Made by a program: the position numbers and the translations under genes
Part shown: piece after piece, positions 63,778 to 64,000 of the stretch
How the letters are laid out: every line of letters begins with the position of its first letter
Position numbering within the stretch: position 1 is the first letter of the stretch
Notes under the pieces: model-generated
The model's input: only the letters and a program-made list of their open reading frames with translations
Databases searched by the model: none
Told to the model about the DNA's origin: nothing
NCBI GenBank assembly: GCA_013398615.1
Contig: VZSR01000245.1
Location: 1,881,234-1,945,233, forward strand
Direction: 5' to 3'
DNA: 64,000 bases
Source: Brachypodius melanocephalos
Lineage: Eukaryota; Chordata; Aves; Passeriformes; Pycnonotidae

Positions 63778-64000
63778 GCCATCAGGAGGTCATGCCACAT
63801 TTGCACAGGTGGGATTAGGCTGTGGGTACAATTCAGCTGAAGTGTGAGGAAAACTGCTCTGAGCAGGGGGTGGCCCTGGGCTAAACTGCTTGTTTCTCTA
63901 GCAAGAGAGAAGCAGCCTGGTGAGTGCTCAGCTGGGTGTCTTGGTGCCACATTTCAGATTTAGGGGAGAAGCCCTCAAGCTCACTCCCTCCAGGTTCACC

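Larger units (their letters stand above)
52343..64000. other. Intergenic AT-rich DNA, no recognised genes
   Basis: Very AT-rich sequence. The blocks at about 52590-52960 and 53720-54440 are rich in ATTTGCAT, TAATGCAT and TAATTA words and free of obvious repeats. A G+C-richer patch lies at 56040-56330 and a (GTT)n/poly-T stretch at 58025-58055. Features called separately are the 24-bp palindrome (59638-59661), the promoter-like cluster near 60512-60609 and a long open frame at 63187-63777. I find no exon with recognisable homology. Confidence 0.75.

Noticed and set aside
1..64000. Bacterial-type systems, CRISPR arrays, tRNA or rRNA genes
   Set aside because: The DNA is vertebrate. No evenly spaced identical repeats with unique spacers, no tRNA-like cloverleaf with A/B boxes and no rRNA motifs were seen.

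Overview
The window is vertebrate nuclear DNA and most likely from a bird, probably a songbird. It contains spliced protein-coding exons in long AT-rich introns, and several degenerate CR1 LINE copies, the dominant retrotransposon of birds. It has no bacterial-style gene packing. The species cannot be named from the sequence alone.

The only gene I can support is the 3' end of DPYD (dihydropyrimidine dehydrogenase), on the + strand. Its last three coding exons are at 3743-3886, 12977-13117 and 15749-15919. All are phase 0 with canonical GT-AG borders, and together they encode 151 residues plus a stop. Counting from the cysteine motifs places them at residues 875-1025 of the mammalian 1025-residue enzyme, that is, domain V with its two 4Fe-4S clusters. 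Exons 1-20 lie upstream of the window. A 3' UTR of about 1.25 kb follows, with several poly(A) signals; the best is at 17150-17155.

Layout: 1-3742 is intron 20 (3' part). 3887-12976 is intron 21, with two longer CR1 pieces in opposite orientation, one CR1 3' tail and a 231-nt pure pyrimidine tract. 13118-15748 is intron 22, which contains an RFX-type X-box. 15749 to about 17175 is the terminal exon. From about 17176 to 64000 I see no gene. This non-genic stretch holds a 51-bp tandem repeat, a perfect 14-bp X-box palindrome, a CpG-rich 49-bp minisatellite followed by a (GGGACA)n array at about 24.7-25.2 kb, a possible LTR or poly(A) end near 30.4 kb, several G-quadruplex motifs, a 100-N assembly gap at 47258-47357, a perfect 24-bp palindrome near 59.65 kb and a promoter-like CCAAT/TATA cluster near 60.5 kb.

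I found no convincing new biological system. The best leads are the CpG- and G4-rich minisatellite block, the unresolved gap beside a strong G4/i-motif tract, the recurring X-boxes around and downstream of the DPYD 3' end, and one unexplained 196-codon open frame near the right edge.
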